Assembly (NCBI GenBank): GCA_018398575.1
Contig: JAGTXZ010000020.1
Span: 372,001 to 436,000 of the forward strand
Origin: Ampelomyces quisqualis
Lineage: Eukaryota; Ascomycota; Dothideomycetes; Pleosporales; Phaeosphaeriaceae
DNA length: 64,000 nt
Reading direction: 5' to 3'
Part shown: one piece after another, positions 47,056-58,734 of the stretch
Numbering within the stretch: the first letter of the stretch is position 1
Layout of the letters: each line of letters starts with the position of its first letter
The notes under the pieces: model-generated
Told to the model about the DNA's origin: nothing
Seen by the model: only the letters and a program-made list of their open reading frames with translations
Databases searched by the model: none
Made by a program: the position numbers and the translations under genes

Positions 47056-48134
47056 TCATGCCATCATAACAACGGCAATATGCAACCACCCATCCAAATA
47101 CGCCGCCGCGCGAATCAAATCCTCCACGCTCGCATTCAGCGGCAAGACGGCGCCATGCAACACCGCCTGCGCAAGCAGCGGACTCCTTCGACTCGGGAAC
47201 AAACTCGGTAGAATGTGGTTCAGCGCCGTGCCTATAGTTTGCGGTTGTCCTTCTCCTTTGTCAGCTTGCTTAGGTCTGTTTCATCGTACAACGTTGACTG
47301 CAGAAAATGACAGTAGGGGACTTACTCGAGCTCAGCCTCGCCGGCACCAAACTCTGCACAACCCTCAAACTCCCCGGCACACTTTCCTCCTGTGCTTTTT
47401 CCTCGGCCGCGTGTGGGAGATACAACCTGACCGGCAGATGTCTTAGATTGACGCCTTGTGGGTTAAGAAGCTTCTGGTTGATGGGGTTGTACAAGCTGAA
47501 ATCATGCTTTGTGACCGCATCCCACAACTGCGTTGAATCCTCTTTGCTCAGAAACATGACTGTCTTGCCAGTGCCTGTGCGCAGGTAGTCTGCTTCCTTG
47601 ACGCTGTGGATGAAGAGGTCGTGGATGTGCTTGTCTTGGTCGTCGAGGCGGACAAGGTGCGAGGTTGGGTAGGCGGAGGAATGGACTGTGAGGCGCCAAG
47701 GGAGATGGTGGCGTTCGTCTTCAGTGGCAGTGTCGGTCTTTTGAGATGGAGAGGTGGAGTCCGAGGGATATGCGGGTTCAGCGCCGGAGTAGAGGTCGTA
47801 CAGCAGGCCTAGGGGATAGTGCCATTTCAGCGGCACGCCTTCGTACGAGAGCCATAAGTCAGAGGGTTTGACGTCGGGGTAGATGAGGTTTGGGGAAAAG
47901 AATGCATGAAGTTTGTGAATCAAGAGGCCGAGATATGACAGCCGGGGAAATTGTATCTAGCAAGTACCGTTAGTGCAGGCTGCAGCATCACCTTGTGAAG
48001 ATGAGAAAGACTACCAAGTACGGTTCCGAATCGTCGTAAGTTCTACAGTCGCTATTGTGGAGTCTGATCTCGAGCGGTATGCTCCCGTTCCACACGCCTT
48101 CGCGCAGCCGACCCGTGACATGGCGTGCAGACAT
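47056..48134 (-). CDS. atg5: Autophagy protein 5
   Basis: Substrate of the Atg12 conjugation system; Atg12-Atg5-Atg16 promotes Atg8 lipidation on the phagophore. 314 aa. Exons 48015-48134, 47326-47956, 47056-47249; introns 58 and 76 bp. It starts MSARHVTGRLREGVWNGSIPL and joins DSEPYL-IQFPRLSYLGLL. FIHSVKEADYL contains K160, the equivalent of the lysine that receives Atg12 (the same VKEAD-type setting as in other Atg5 proteins). NLRHLPVRLYLPH and QTIGTALNHILPSLFPSRR, HGAVLPLNASVEDLIRAAAY and DGWLHIAVVMM are the C-terminal family blocks. Head-to-head with the gene at 48365, 230 bp between starts. Confidence 0.95.
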
Positions 48135-48364
48135 GGACACGGTCGATGCAGATAGGCTACTCCAGAATCCAGATGGATGATCAAGCGGGGCAAGGCGGGG
48201 TGGCGGGGTTTCTGGAGCCTGGACGAAGAAGCGAGTTGGACTTGGACAAAAGGGGCATGGGCGTCTCTATGACAACAGGTGCATCCTCATTCGCCGTGTC
48301 CTTGCCGCACGCCTGCACCCTCTCCACGCATGCCAAGTCTTGATGGCGTGCATCGAGGTAGCAC

Positions 48365-49133
48365 ATGCAAATGGCCGACGCTCTTCTTCCTCCGTCTCGT
48401 TGGACTATGAGCGTGGCATTGAGTCGCAAACGCTCGCGGCTTGCGCTGGACGATGACGAGGAGCAAGTTGAGCGAGGAAGAGAGCCATCGCCGGCGCTCT
48501 CTTCTACGAGCGAGACGTTGAAGCGATCGAAAACGCAGTGTGAGTTGGACGCGCTCGCCACCATTGGCGTGGACGAGGCGTGGAGTGTGGACGTGGACGC
48601 GATTCTGGCGAGTAAACGCGTTGCGAGACGGCCCAATGCGCATGATAATTGGGGACGGTTTCAGAAGGGAGATTCAATCGTAGTGCTGTGCGTACAGGGA
48701 AACGTGCAGATACACTATGAATTGCTTTGGTAACGCTATTCCCATGCCTTGTTGTACTCGTAGACTGATGACTTGCAGCTCTGTGCTTGCAGACCTCTAC
48801 GCCGTCTCGCCGTCATTGCAAGCCCTCGTCCTCTGCCACGATCCTTCCACGCACAACCTATCGTCCAAGCCCGCGTGCTCGCTGCCGTTAATTCAGGCGG
48901 TCGAGCCCTCTAACAACCACTTTGTTCGCCTAGGGCTACTACACCCGTTGGGTGGTGGAAAGTTCCCGTTGGACGCACTGGTCGTGCTGGACCAGCACGG
49001 ACGCAGGAGACTAGTCTTGCCGTTTGGATGGGGCGCCGGCAAGCATGCAGACACACCAGCTGGCCGCGGCATACAAACACAGCTGATGGAGCTGCTGAGG
49101 GCATGTGTGCAGACACTGGAGCGAGAAAGGTGA
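48365..49133 (+). CDS. Unrecognised 225-aa protein
   Basis: Two exons, 48365-48687 and 48779-49133, with a 91-bp intron (GTGCGT...TTGCAG); the exon phases agree and both parts look coding. The N-terminus holds a basic cluster (LSRKRSRLALDDDEEQ) followed by an acidic and Ser-rich stretch and LKRSKTQCELDALATIGVDE, suggesting a nuclear protein. The second half is a compact hydrophobic part: DLYAVSPSLQALVLCHD, NHFVRLGLLHPLGGGKFPLDALVVLDQHGRRR and LVLPFGWGAGKHADTPAGRG, with a terminal helix. I cannot name a family. The acceptor could also lie 12 bases later. It shares a short divergent promoter with atg5. Confidence 0.6.
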
Positions 49134-49383
49134 TCGTCAGTATGGGTGGACAATTAGTATCGTCCAAATGATACCCCGAAGTAATCAAGTCGTATTGTTC
49201 ATCACATGAAGAAGTCATAGCATGGAGTCTCGGAAGGGTAGATTTGTCATTTCAAGACTATATTAACCGTAATATCTAGCCAGCGGATCTCATGTCCTGC
49301 TGGTCTTACCCACGAAATGCCATGCCAGTGAGTGTGCGAAGCCTTCGTTTGCTACACAAACATCTGGCTCAGAGACTGGAGCT

Positions 49384-49892
49384 CTAGCCGAACCTCGTCT
49401 CCTGCGAGAGGTCAGCATTGGTTGTTGTGTATCAGTGGACACACATACCTTGTCCTTGATAGGGACGTCGGAGCCAGTCGCAGACTTGTAGCTGGACCTG
49501 ATGTAATCGCTGATCTTCTCATCCTTGGCTTGCTCAACCGCAGACTACAATGCGTTAGATTGCACCATGTCGAGCTGAAATCGACCACTTGCTTCGTTAT
49601 CTTGCGGGCCGGCACCTAGGAACTTCTCCTGCACATAGTCGACACCTTTCATGCAGTCAGACAACCAGGTCACGGTGAAAGAAGGAGTCTACACACCCTT
49701 GTCAAGGTAATCCTCGTTCTTCTCGGACTCCTTACCGCCTCCAGCAGCCGAGTTCAGCTTGTCGCCAATGCCACCGAGGAAGCCGCCGCCGCCGCTGGAC
49801 TGTTGCTGTCCCGACGCAGAGCCCTGAGCAGACTGCTCGTGGGACTGCTGGTTCTTGTTGTCACCGCCGGTAAACTTGTTGACGAAGTCCAT
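49384..49892 (-). CDS. Small Gly/Gln-rich stress-type protein, contains a GC-AG intron
   Basis: 120-aa hydrophilic protein of a fungal family seen in stress and conidial proteomes; function unknown to me. Exons 49697-49892, 49593-49645, 49449-49544, 49384-49401. It begins MDFVNKFTGGDNKNQQ, then GGGFLGGIGDKLNSAAGGG and EKNEDYLDKGVDYVQEKFLG. The second intron starts GCAAGT instead of GTxxGT (49545-49592); using it gives GPQDNESAVEQAKDEKI, while the nearby GT gives a stop. The end is SATGSDVPIKDKETRFG. All four exons are in phase. The last coding exon is only 18 bp. Confidence 0.85.
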
Positions 49893-50460
49893 TGTGAAGG
49901 TTGAGAATGGTTAAAGGATTAGTTGAAGAAGAGGTGATTGATGTAAAATGGACTTGGTGAGTGGAAAGACAGCAGGTATTTAAGGTTAACTGTGCAAGCC
50001 TTGGTAGTGGAATGGGGCAGGGTAGTCAGCAGGATTGTAGAGGGCTTGGATGCACTAGCTTCCATGTCACGGATGATGTACCTGACTGAGGCGGGCAAGC
50101 TGCTCGGTGGGCGCGTTTCCTGCATACGTCATTCTGGACCCCGCGATGACGGGGGCGGGGGTTAGCTCGTTTGGAGCAGTTGCCATCGCGCGCGCGACAG
50201 AGACGCGAACGGACGCCAGCATGTGAAGCTGTGATTCGCAAACAATCAATTGTAGTTTGATGCACATGGAAGTCGAAATGTCTACACAAAGCCTGCCTCT
50301 CGAGACTCTAACTAACGCGACTGCAAACCTGTTGGAACGCCAAGATGTCGCGTTTGCTTATCGATAGCAAGTTCCCCCAAGGCGATGGAAGGATACTTTT
50401 TTCCAGAGCTTAGCATTCCTTGGTATCCAGCAGACCATTTCTCCAAACACCTTGCCCGAC
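49893..50460. other. Divergent intergenic region
   Basis: 568 bp between the small stress-type gene (leftward) and the CobW gene (rightward). No coding sequence is seen. Confidence 0.45.
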
Positions 50461-51591
50461 ATGATACCCATCACAATCATCACCGGCTTCCTTGGGTCCG
50501 GCAAAACCAGTAATGTCCATCCCATCAGCTCCCTCCCTCGCACCCTCTCTAACAAAACACCCCCAGCTCTAATCCTCAACCTCATCCCCCAACTCCCACC
50601 CACTTACAAACTCGCCCTCCTCAAGAACGAATACGGCGACATGGCCATTGATTCCCAACTCGCCTCGTCGTCCGCCATCTCCGGCGTCCAAGAACTTCTC
50701 AACGGCTGCATATGCTGCAACCTCGTCGGGCAGCTATCCGACGCGCTCGACACGCTCGCAGCAGACATATGTCCCGACCGCATCGTCATAGAAACCTCTG
50801 GGTCCGCATTCCCCGCCACACTGGCCATGGAAGTGAATCGGCTGGCGCGCGAAACAGGCCGATATGTGCTGGACGGCGTGATGAGCGTGATTGATGTCGA
50901 GAATTGGAGCGGCTACGAGGATACGAGTTACACGGCGAAAATACAGGCAAGGTATACGGATCTCGTCGTGTTGAACAAGTGGGAACTCGTGAGTGAGCGG
51001 AGATTGGAGCATGTGGAGGATGCGATACTGGAGTTGGAGGTTGAGCCGCAGATTCCGAGGACGAGGAGTAGGAAGGGATGGGTGAGTAAGGCTATTGTGT
51101 TTGGGCTGGATGCGAGGTTGGCGGGCATGGTGGAGGAAGACGGGGAGCAGGAGGGGCATGAGCATGATCCTGGGCATTCGAGTGAGATTGAGGTGCTGAG
51201 TGTGACGTTGCAATCAGAGAGTCGCGATGGGAGTGTGGATATAGAGAAGCTTGCCCAACTCCTCTCCGATCCGACCAAGGACGAAGTATACCGGATAAAA
51301 GGCGTGTTGTACACTTCTGCACCACCGGCATCTTCCGATCCAGAGCAAGACGCGCATCGAAAAGTACCAGAGGGAACGGGCAGATACATTCTCAATTGGG
51401 CATTTGGACGCTGGTCGTTTACACCTGTGGCTTCACCGACCGAGACGGACGCGAAGGAGCCGGAACTGAGATTGACAGTCATGACCGCGAGGTATGAGTC
51501 GAGCAAGTGGAAGAAGCAGATCGAGCAGAGTGGGCTAGTGAGGCTCGAAGGCGACAGTGCGGGCTCTTTAACGATTGGAAAAATTCAATGA
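50461..51591 (+). CDS. CobW/COG0523 (ZNG1-like) GTPase, putative metallochaperone
   Basis: G3E-family P-loop GTPase of 357 aa. Exons 50461-50509 and 50567-51591, intron 57 bp that interrupts the Walker A codon. Splicing gives MIPITIITGFLGSGKTTLILN (Walker A at residues 9-17). Then KLALLKNEYGDMAID, the metal motif ELLNGCICCNLV (CxCC), and Walker-B-like RIVIETSGSAFP. The base-specificity motif reads VVLNKWELV, with Glu where NKxD is usual. A His-rich loop GHEHDPGHSS fits zinc handling. The C-terminal CobW_C part has RIKGVLYTSA and YILNWAFGRWSFTPV. I infer a metal-insertion role; the metal and the client are not readable. Confidence 0.9.
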   Translation: MIPITIITGFLGSGKTSNVHPISSLPRTLSNKTPPALILNLIPQLPPTYKLALLKNEYGDMAIDSQLASSSAISGVQELLNGCICCNLVGQLSDALDTLAADICPDRIVIETSGSAFPATLAMEVNRLARETGRYVLDGVMSVIDVENWSGYEDTSYTAKIQARYTDLVVLNKWELVSERRLEHVEDAILELEVEPQIPRTRSRKGWVSKAIVFGLDARLAGMVEEDGEQEGHEHDPGHSSEIEVLSVTLQSESRDGSVDIEKLAQLLSDPTKDEVYRIKGVLYTSAPPASSDPEQDAHRKVPEGTGRYILNWAFGRWSFTPVASPTETDAKEPELRLTVMTARYESSKWKKQIEQSGLVRLEGDSAGSLTIGKIQ

Positions 51592-51785
51592 TGATGTCGA
51601 GCTTGCTGCGAGGCATAGACGCCGTGTGCTTGGATACCCATGAACGGAAATAGAGACCTGAAGAATACAATCCATCTTAACATGCACTATCATATATTTT
51701 CATCTCTCATGCATTCAGCCACAGCTATCAACATCCCATCTACTTCTCTCGCACAGACATGTTCAAAGCCATACGCGACCCACAG

Positions 51786-54700
51786 CTACTTAAGCTTCAC
51801 CTTGAGCACTCCGCTCCAAGCCTCTAACGCGCTCTCCACGTACTCTCTCGCATAGTAGTCCACATCATCGTCGCTCAGTATCCTCCTCAGTTCCTCTCCA
51901 GTAACCCCCCAACGAACTTGTGCTTTGATAGCCGCGAGACCCTTCTTCTTGATCAATTCCATGTAACCCTGAGCTACATCTCGGATCGCCTGGTAGCAAA
52001 TCTTGACTTCTTCCATCAGCTCTAGTTGGTAGTTCTTCGGAACCTGTTTGGCCATTGGGTGAGGTGTGCCTTTCTTCTTGATCACCTTGTCGACGAGCTG
52101 CTCTGCGCATTTGTAGAGTGCGCAAACCACTTCTAGATGACTGTAGCATGACATGAGCATATTCTCATGGAACATGGTGACTTCTTCCTCTGGCTTGAGT
52201 GTCGTGTCGCCCGGCATGCGCAAAAGTTCCATAGTCTTCCTTATTTCCTGCAGCATTTCGAGTGCATGAGGCAAAGCTTTAGAGGAAAATTGAAGCCCCC
52301 ATACTATCCCCATGGCGCCTGGATGATTGATTTCAAAGGCCATCTGGGATACCTCGTGCCACAACATTCTCAAGCGTGATTCCACCTTGGTCAGCTCGGC
52401 TCTGTCCTCTCTGTAACCCGTCGTACTGACGAATTGGATGTTGGAATCGAAATTCTGAAGATCTTCCTCACCGTGAAGAATTCTGACTGCCAACTCTTGA
52501 TTCCAATGAATGGCCAGCAGCCAATTCATGGTCGGTATGTTGTTGGGCATCACTAGTCTTGTTACTCGGCCGCCGTCGCCTGGCTGTTCAAAGTTGGGAA
52601 AGATTGCGCGATCCACATTGTCCGACACACATTTGTAAGCTGCCCTAGTTAGCACCTAAATGAAGATATCGGGGTTGCTTGAGACATGGGTAAACCCTAC
52701 CCTTGTACTTGAGCTTTGGCAAAGTCTCCGCCGATTCACCTCTGAAACGAGCTATTCTTCGGCGCTCTGCCACGCAGAGGTGTTTAGTCAAGCTAGAGTT
52801 GAGCTTGCGCTTCAATTCGAGTGTGTCTGTCGCTTGGTCCCAAAGGAACGACGGCAAGTCCGTAAAGAGATAATCATCGGTCTTCTTCTCCATCCTCTCA
52901 ATCGTGCCAATGACCTTCGCGAGCTCATCGTCTGCCGAAAAACCCCCATAGCCTTTGGTATCAAACGGATGCGTCTGCGAGATTCGCGAGAGTACATATG
53001 GCGATAATGTGTCCAGGAGCATCTCTTTGCATTTCGTATGGCGGTAAAGTCTGAAAGCGACTGTGCCGCATCCAAGATTTAAGTGCAGCCTCGCGGCGAG
53101 CAGCGCAAAAGTCCTGTTTTGCTTGTCCTTGTCCTTCTCAACCAGATGACGCGCTAGCATCGTAGCTTGTAGTAAGACGCGAGAGTTCATTGTACTTTCC
53201 AGCGGGCTGTAATCCTTTTTCTGGCATATCAAGCGATGGTGTATGTTGAGGAGTACATATACGCTGATGAATGCCGGATCTGGGTCTGGAGGATCTTCTT
53301 GTACCACAGAAAGGGCCGTGCGAAAAAACAAGTCGCCAGCTCCCCCTCGCAGATCGACATCACCAGATATAGTTGTCTGATATTGAAATTTGAGGAAGTT
53401 TATCAGACTTCGTAACTTCGCCGAAGGTGTTGGCTGTAGACGTGTTAGTATACTCGGGTGAGGCAAACCACAGCAACCCGTATAGGAAGTTGTATACCTG
53501 AAGAAGACATGAGGCCCCTTCGAGGAGCAACATGTCATGACCTGGTCTATTATTCATAGTAGACATAAACGGTTGCATGTCGTTGAAGCAGCTTGTTGAT
53601 GTCGAGTGATGCCGGTAATAGTCTTTGCAATCGTCAATAGTCAATTCTCCCACGAACTGGCGCAGTCTCATGTATGTCAGCTGCAGAGGCCGGTCTTTTG
53701 TCTGTAGACCAGAGCCAAAGCATAGCTTTATTTGAGTGGAAACAATATGCCGAGCGCTGTGACGTTAGTGGCGACGTTCCGTTCCATGATTGTGGGAGAA
53801 CGATACTCACTCCTGTGTGGTTTTGGCAGACACAGCGTGCAGAAGCGCGGCCCAAACATCCCACCTCCAAGCACATAGTTCCCAGAAGTTTGACTGATGA
53901 CTTGCAACCAGGTCAATGTTCTCGCGTGTTTCTTGGATCGCGGTGAGGCATTGTTCCTCGAGTAGCTCCAGTTCATTGTTATCCCGCATAAGCTTTATCA
54001 TCATTATCAGGACGTCTGGCCGATGACAGTGCAATATTGACTCGATGTGCTTTGGCGGTTCAAGCCATAGATCTTCTAATTCCTTGCTGCGTCTTTGTCG
54101 CCCAAAAATACTTGCCATGAACCGAAGGTCTCGAATTGTCTTCATAGCGAGAGCATCGTTCTGAGTGACATTAGCCCAAATTAAGAGCCAACTGATATGT
54201 GGTTTGTATTACTGGAGGCGCCGCGAATGATTGTTTCAACAGCTTTAGTGCAAGATCGCTTTGTAGCTGAGCCATGCGATCTTGTGGTCCGTTGTGCGTG
54301 AACTTCTGTTCCGCTGCAAGTTGGGTTGCCAATATCAGTGAATAATGCGAATGCTTCTTGTCCAATGCACCTTCTTTGTTATAATTGAGGATAGCCTGAA
54401 CTCAATTAGTCCGATAGAACAATTATTGACTCTGGAACGAGTAACTCACGTGGCGGGCATCTTCCCAGCAGTCTTCATGCACTGCAATAGAAAACAGTTT
54501 ATCCCACAAATCCATGCGATCGTGTTTACGTTGCATGGATTTTGCGGTGGTTTGCCAGCAACTAAGGGTCGCGCTGCCGGTGCTGGCCGTGGTAATTCCA
54601 TTCTTCTGGCTTCTGCGCAACGCTTCAACGGTTGTGGTGTACATGTACTCCAATAGACGAGTATCCGTTATACCTTGCCGATGAACTGCAGTCATAGTCT

Positions 54701-54930
54701 CGACGATCATTGCTGTCTGGTTGAAACTGAGTTGAAGCGCAAGATCTGATTTCCATGTCTGCACCAGAATTGAGCACAACGCAGTTCACATGATATTGGT
54801 GTAAACATACCAACAGGTATGGATTATTGGGTTGCTTCTTGAGGGCCTTTTCAACCACGGCATGTGCGAACTTCGGCTTCGGATAGTCACGTTGAGCTTT
54901 CGCAAGCTTGTCCCAACTGTTGAATGCCAT
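51786..54930 (-). CDS. mdm20: NatB complex auxiliary subunit Mdm20/Naa25
   Basis: Non-catalytic TPR-like subunit that anchors the N-terminal acetyltransferase Naa20 on ribosomes (acetylates Met-Asp/Glu/Asn N-termini). 935 aa. Exons: 54811-54930, 54450-54758, 54213-54395, 53811-54160, 53498-53756, 52701-53433, 51786-52639, all in phase. It begins MAFNSWDKLAKAQRDYPKPK. Family landmarks are DRMDLWDKLFSIAVHEDCWEDARH, HSHYSLILATQLAAEQ, ETRENIDLVASHQSNFWELC, CKDYYRHHSTSTSCFNDMQPF and HDMLLLEGASCLLQ. The later exons are helical repeat with AYKCVSDNVDRAIFPNFEQ. The fifth donor and sixth acceptor were picked by frame among close alternatives. Confidence 0.88.
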
Positions 54931-55376
54931 GGCGGCGGGTGCCGCAAAGGTAAAAGTGCGCAGAATAAGGGGGGTTTTCGTCTTGTAATGAAAGGTCGAA
55001 TAAGAATTTATGTTGCGAAAGTGAGTGCGCAATCCACTGCGGTAGTGGGGATGCGTGGATTCGAAAAACATTGGATGGAAGATCTATGGGCGGAAGTTAT
55101 TAGCGAGGCCGCGGCTGCACCTGCCCGCGTTGCACCAGATAGGGAGCAGCGTTCACAGCTGGCTAGCCGGGCATGGTCAATCACTAATATTGTCTATGCT
55201 GGTCTCATCTTTTCCATAATAGTCTGAAAATCTACGAAGTATGCGTGACCCTTGATGGTTTTGAGTCTTCTGAGCAAATGCGAAGCACTCCGAACGACAT
55301 TCGACGTCAACTTCAGGCCTCATTTGACATGTACAGGAATGGCAAATACATATATTTACAAGCTCAAAAAGCTGCA
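54931..55376. other. Intergenic, nothing recognised
   Basis: 446 bp with the presumed mdm20 promoter and the 3' flank of the methionyl-tRNA synthetase gene. Confidence 0.45.
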
Positions 55377-57386
55377 CTACTCTTCAGATGGCAAAGGTGG
55401 GAACAAAACCCCCTTGAATCCGACTCCCAAAGGTACCATGGGCTCTCCGTACAACAAGTCCGCTCCAGGCTTGCAGAATTTAAAGGTCCTCCGATCAGAG
55501 CGGACGCCAAGCTGATCGAGAATGGTATTTGCCTTGTTCGGCATCCATGGCTGCAGCAATATGCCAATGATGCGAAGCGCTTCGGCGGCCTCGTATACAA
55601 TCCTGTCCACCTCTTCGCCCGGCTCGCCAGGACCAAATGTTAGAATCTTGTCCCATGGTGAAGACATGTGGAAGAATTCGTTTGTCTGGATCTGTGAGTG
55701 TGTGCAACATTGACATTTGATTGAGTTACTCACCCCGCGAACAAAGTCGGCAATCTGGCGTACTGCCTTGCGAGGATCGTATGCCTCAAACGACTTGTCA
55801 ACGTTTGATGCAATATTGAGAAGAGACGTATGCCAGAACCGAGCACCGGGGCCTTCCTGCCAATACTCTGCAGGCTGTCCGCCCATACGCTCCACTGCGC
55901 CTCGCACACTCCACTTTTTATTACGCACGACTCGAGAAAGGAGATTCCCCACGTTGTTGATCAAGAATTTGTTGTACAGTTGGATGATACGGATATTGTC
56001 GTAACTTGAGTCGTCTTGAATACCACCCTCATGACTCAAGTAGAAACGTATCACATCGGGACCGAACCTGTCGATGGCGTGAAAAGGATCGACAACCCTG
56101 CCGGTTGATTTGGACATTTTCGAGCCACCGAGCGTCCAATGGGCGTGGGAGAGAATCTTCTTCGGTAACTCGAGACCTAGTGCCATGAGAAAAGCAGGCC
56201 AGTATATGCAGTGAAAGCGAACGATATCCTTGCCAATAACCTGGCAGTCCGCGGGCCATCCTCCAAGTGTATCTCGACCTGGAGCCCACGGATAGCCTGC
56301 CTTGGTGATGTAGTTGACGAGAGCATCTAGCCAAACGTATATGGTTTGCGTGTCGTCTCCAGGGACTCGGATGCCCCAACTCAGACGCTCATAAGGCCGC
56401 GATATCGAGAGATCCTCCAGTCCTGCTTCAACTGCCTGTACAACCTCTTTCATGCGATGCTCGGGCGTAATCCACGTAGGATTTGCTGCGTAGTAGTCGA
56501 GCAGCTTGTCGCGAAACACGGACAGTCGAAAATGGTAGTTTGTCTCGGACGACCACTCGACCTCACTGCCGGTCTCAACCGAAGTCTGCTTCACATGAGC
56601 CATTGCGTCGTTCTCAGTGTCCTTCACTGCTTGCATACCATCATCTTCCGTCCAGTGGGCGGGTCTAAGTACGGCTGTACAGCCGACTTAGGGTAGAACG
56701 CCTCGTCTGTTACCGAGTACCAACCTTCGTGCTTCTCCTCGTAAATCAGACCCTTCTCTTGCAACAGGAACTAAGCACCATCAGCTGCCGTGTCGGTGCA
56801 TGTTGTTCTCTGTGGTTGTACCCATGCATATTCGACGGCATCCTTGTGATCGCCATCGGTCGTCCGTATGAAATGATCGTTCGCGATCTCGGCTTTCCGC
56901 GCGAGCTCCTTGGAATTGTGAGCGGTCTAGCTGACTTCAGTGGGATTTACTGCACATAACATACCTTGAATATCTCGGCGCCTTTGTCGCAGAATGTTTG
57001 GGGATCCACTCCCGCTTTTGCAGATGCTCGTTGAACCTATTCTGCTCAGCATATGCCCTCATACTCTGTTCGATTGCATATACCTTCAGCCCATGCTCGT
57101 CTGTGCCTGTCAGAAGTAAAGCATTCTTTCCTTTGAGAGTATGCCACCGCTTTATGATGTCCGAAAGGACCATAGTGTACAGATGACCGACATGGGGGGC
57201 AGCATTGACGTAGAAAATCGGCGTCGTGATGTAGTATGGTTTCTCGGAAGCTGGCTGAGTCGATATCGATCGATTGCGGGGCCTAAGAGCCTGGCATGAC
57301 ACGCATGTCCATAAGCTACTATTTGGGAAGCCCGATAGTATGCGTCGAGCAGGCGACGGCGTCAACTTGGCTATGTGCGCGTGCAT
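55377..57386 (-). CDS. msm1: Mitochondrial methionyl-tRNA synthetase
   Basis: Class I aminoacyl-tRNA synthetase, 586 aa. Exons: 57084-57386, 56965-57036, 56822-56908, 56639-56770, 55734-56585, 55377-55691; introns 47, 56, 51, 53 and 42 bp. The Arg/Ser-rich start (MHAHIAKLTPSPARRILSGF) is a mitochondrial presequence. The HIGH motif reads HVGH in YVNAAPHVGHLYTM, followed by LLTGTDEHGLK. Splicing gives VQRASAKAGVDPQTFCDKG and NDHFIRTTDGDHKDAVEYAW. The KMSKS loop is GGSKMSKSTGRVVDPF. The anticodon-binding part includes NNVGNLLSRVV and RIIGILLQPWMPNKA. There is no C-terminal tRNA-binding extension, as expected for the mitochondrial enzyme. Confidence 0.95.
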
Positions 57387-58734
57387 ACTTTCGTCGCGAT
57401 ACTTCCTCCATGTCTTTCGCGAGAGCTCCAGGTCCGACAGGGTTTGGTCTAACTAATCAATATCCGTGCAAGCGCGCGCTGAGTAAGCATGTCTTCGTCA
57501 ACTCTTGCTGCGACTCCAATCTCAGGTTGGCCCACGTACATATGGAACTTCGCATTCGCACATGTGGCATGCTTTGGTTGGAACCTCGCATTCGCTTTTA
57601 TGGCATCAATAAGCGCTCTCTTCGTCCGCGGTTTGTCGGACAACAGTATGGTCCGCCGCGCTCTCACACTCGTCCCATCTGTAGGCAAGTAGCCACTACG
57701 TCAGCCTCGAAAGTTCAACAAGACGTGCATCGATTTTCGTCATGCTTATCAGATTTACGCTACAGTCCATTCGTTACTTCAGTATTTCCTTCGTGTCTCT
57801 CTTCTAGCCTCTCACAGCGGCTCCATGTGCCGTCGTCCTTAGCTCTTCCCAAGCATGAATTGTCATAATGCAAGGAGTTTCTCAAGACGCAAGCAGACTT
57901 GATGGGCACTCTTGGTTCTATCCGTTATGTACCTAGAGCCACCAACGATTGCAGCGGTTCTGCACTCGCGCAATGTCGTCAACACGTCTACGCGCGCATC
58001 GCCCAGCTCTGTTATCACCACAAAACCGGACGTGATCTATACAAGACTTCTTACCGACGGAGCTCTCCTTCCAATAGACTGCGAGTAATATAGTTGTGCC
58101 TGGTCGCGATTCCGGATTTTTGATACCGCCAAGCCTAGATCCGCTATTGATCCTATTCAGACCCAAATGAGGCAACTTCAACAACACGCCTTCACCCCGC
58201 TTACACTTTGGACAAACAGCAATCCCTTATTCGGTCTTGAAAGGGTTCTGCAGTATCTTTGTATCCTTTGCGAGTTCTCGAACTAAATCGAGTCCAGAAG
58301 AAGCACATGGACTGGCGCTGTTCATCGCCATCCCATGAAGTGAGGGCCTAGATGACCTCGCAGTGCTCAAGAATCCCCTGCTATTGGGCCACACGCAATT
58401 CCTATTCAAAGTGATCCCTTTCATGGCTTCGCCTTCACCTGTGCGGGGATCTGTGCCATTGGACGAAATGGCTGCTGACCTCGCCATCCACACGTCTATT
58501 GACAAGCATTGCCCTTTATTGAGCCTATTGAACATCCACGGCGAGGTAGGATACCACATGATAGTCTTCTTTGTATATATCTCGCACCAGCTCGAGATAA
58601 ATACCTACCATCCCGACACAACATCTCTCACCATCGACTCAACACCTCGACAACTCAGACAATCTTTTGACATCGATCCACTCGACTCTCCAACTTATAC
58701 CATTCATTAGACGACAAACTTCAGATCAATCATC
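57387..58734. other. Divergent intergenic region with peptide-precursor promoter
   Basis: 1.35 kb between the synthetase start and the peptide precursor. The open frames inside have no recognisable domain. A TATA box is noted at 58574. Confidence 0.5.
58574..58580 (+). promoter_or_regulatory. TATA box of the peptide-precursor gene
   Basis: TATATAT about 155 bp upstream of ATG 58735, followed after 30-40 bp by a CT-rich, CAAC-containing leader typical of strongly expressed fungal genes. Confidence 0.5.

Noticed and set aside
57296..57868. 190-aa rightward ORF overlapping the MetRS start
   Set aside because: Overlaps the well-supported presequence exon antisense and has no recognisable motif.
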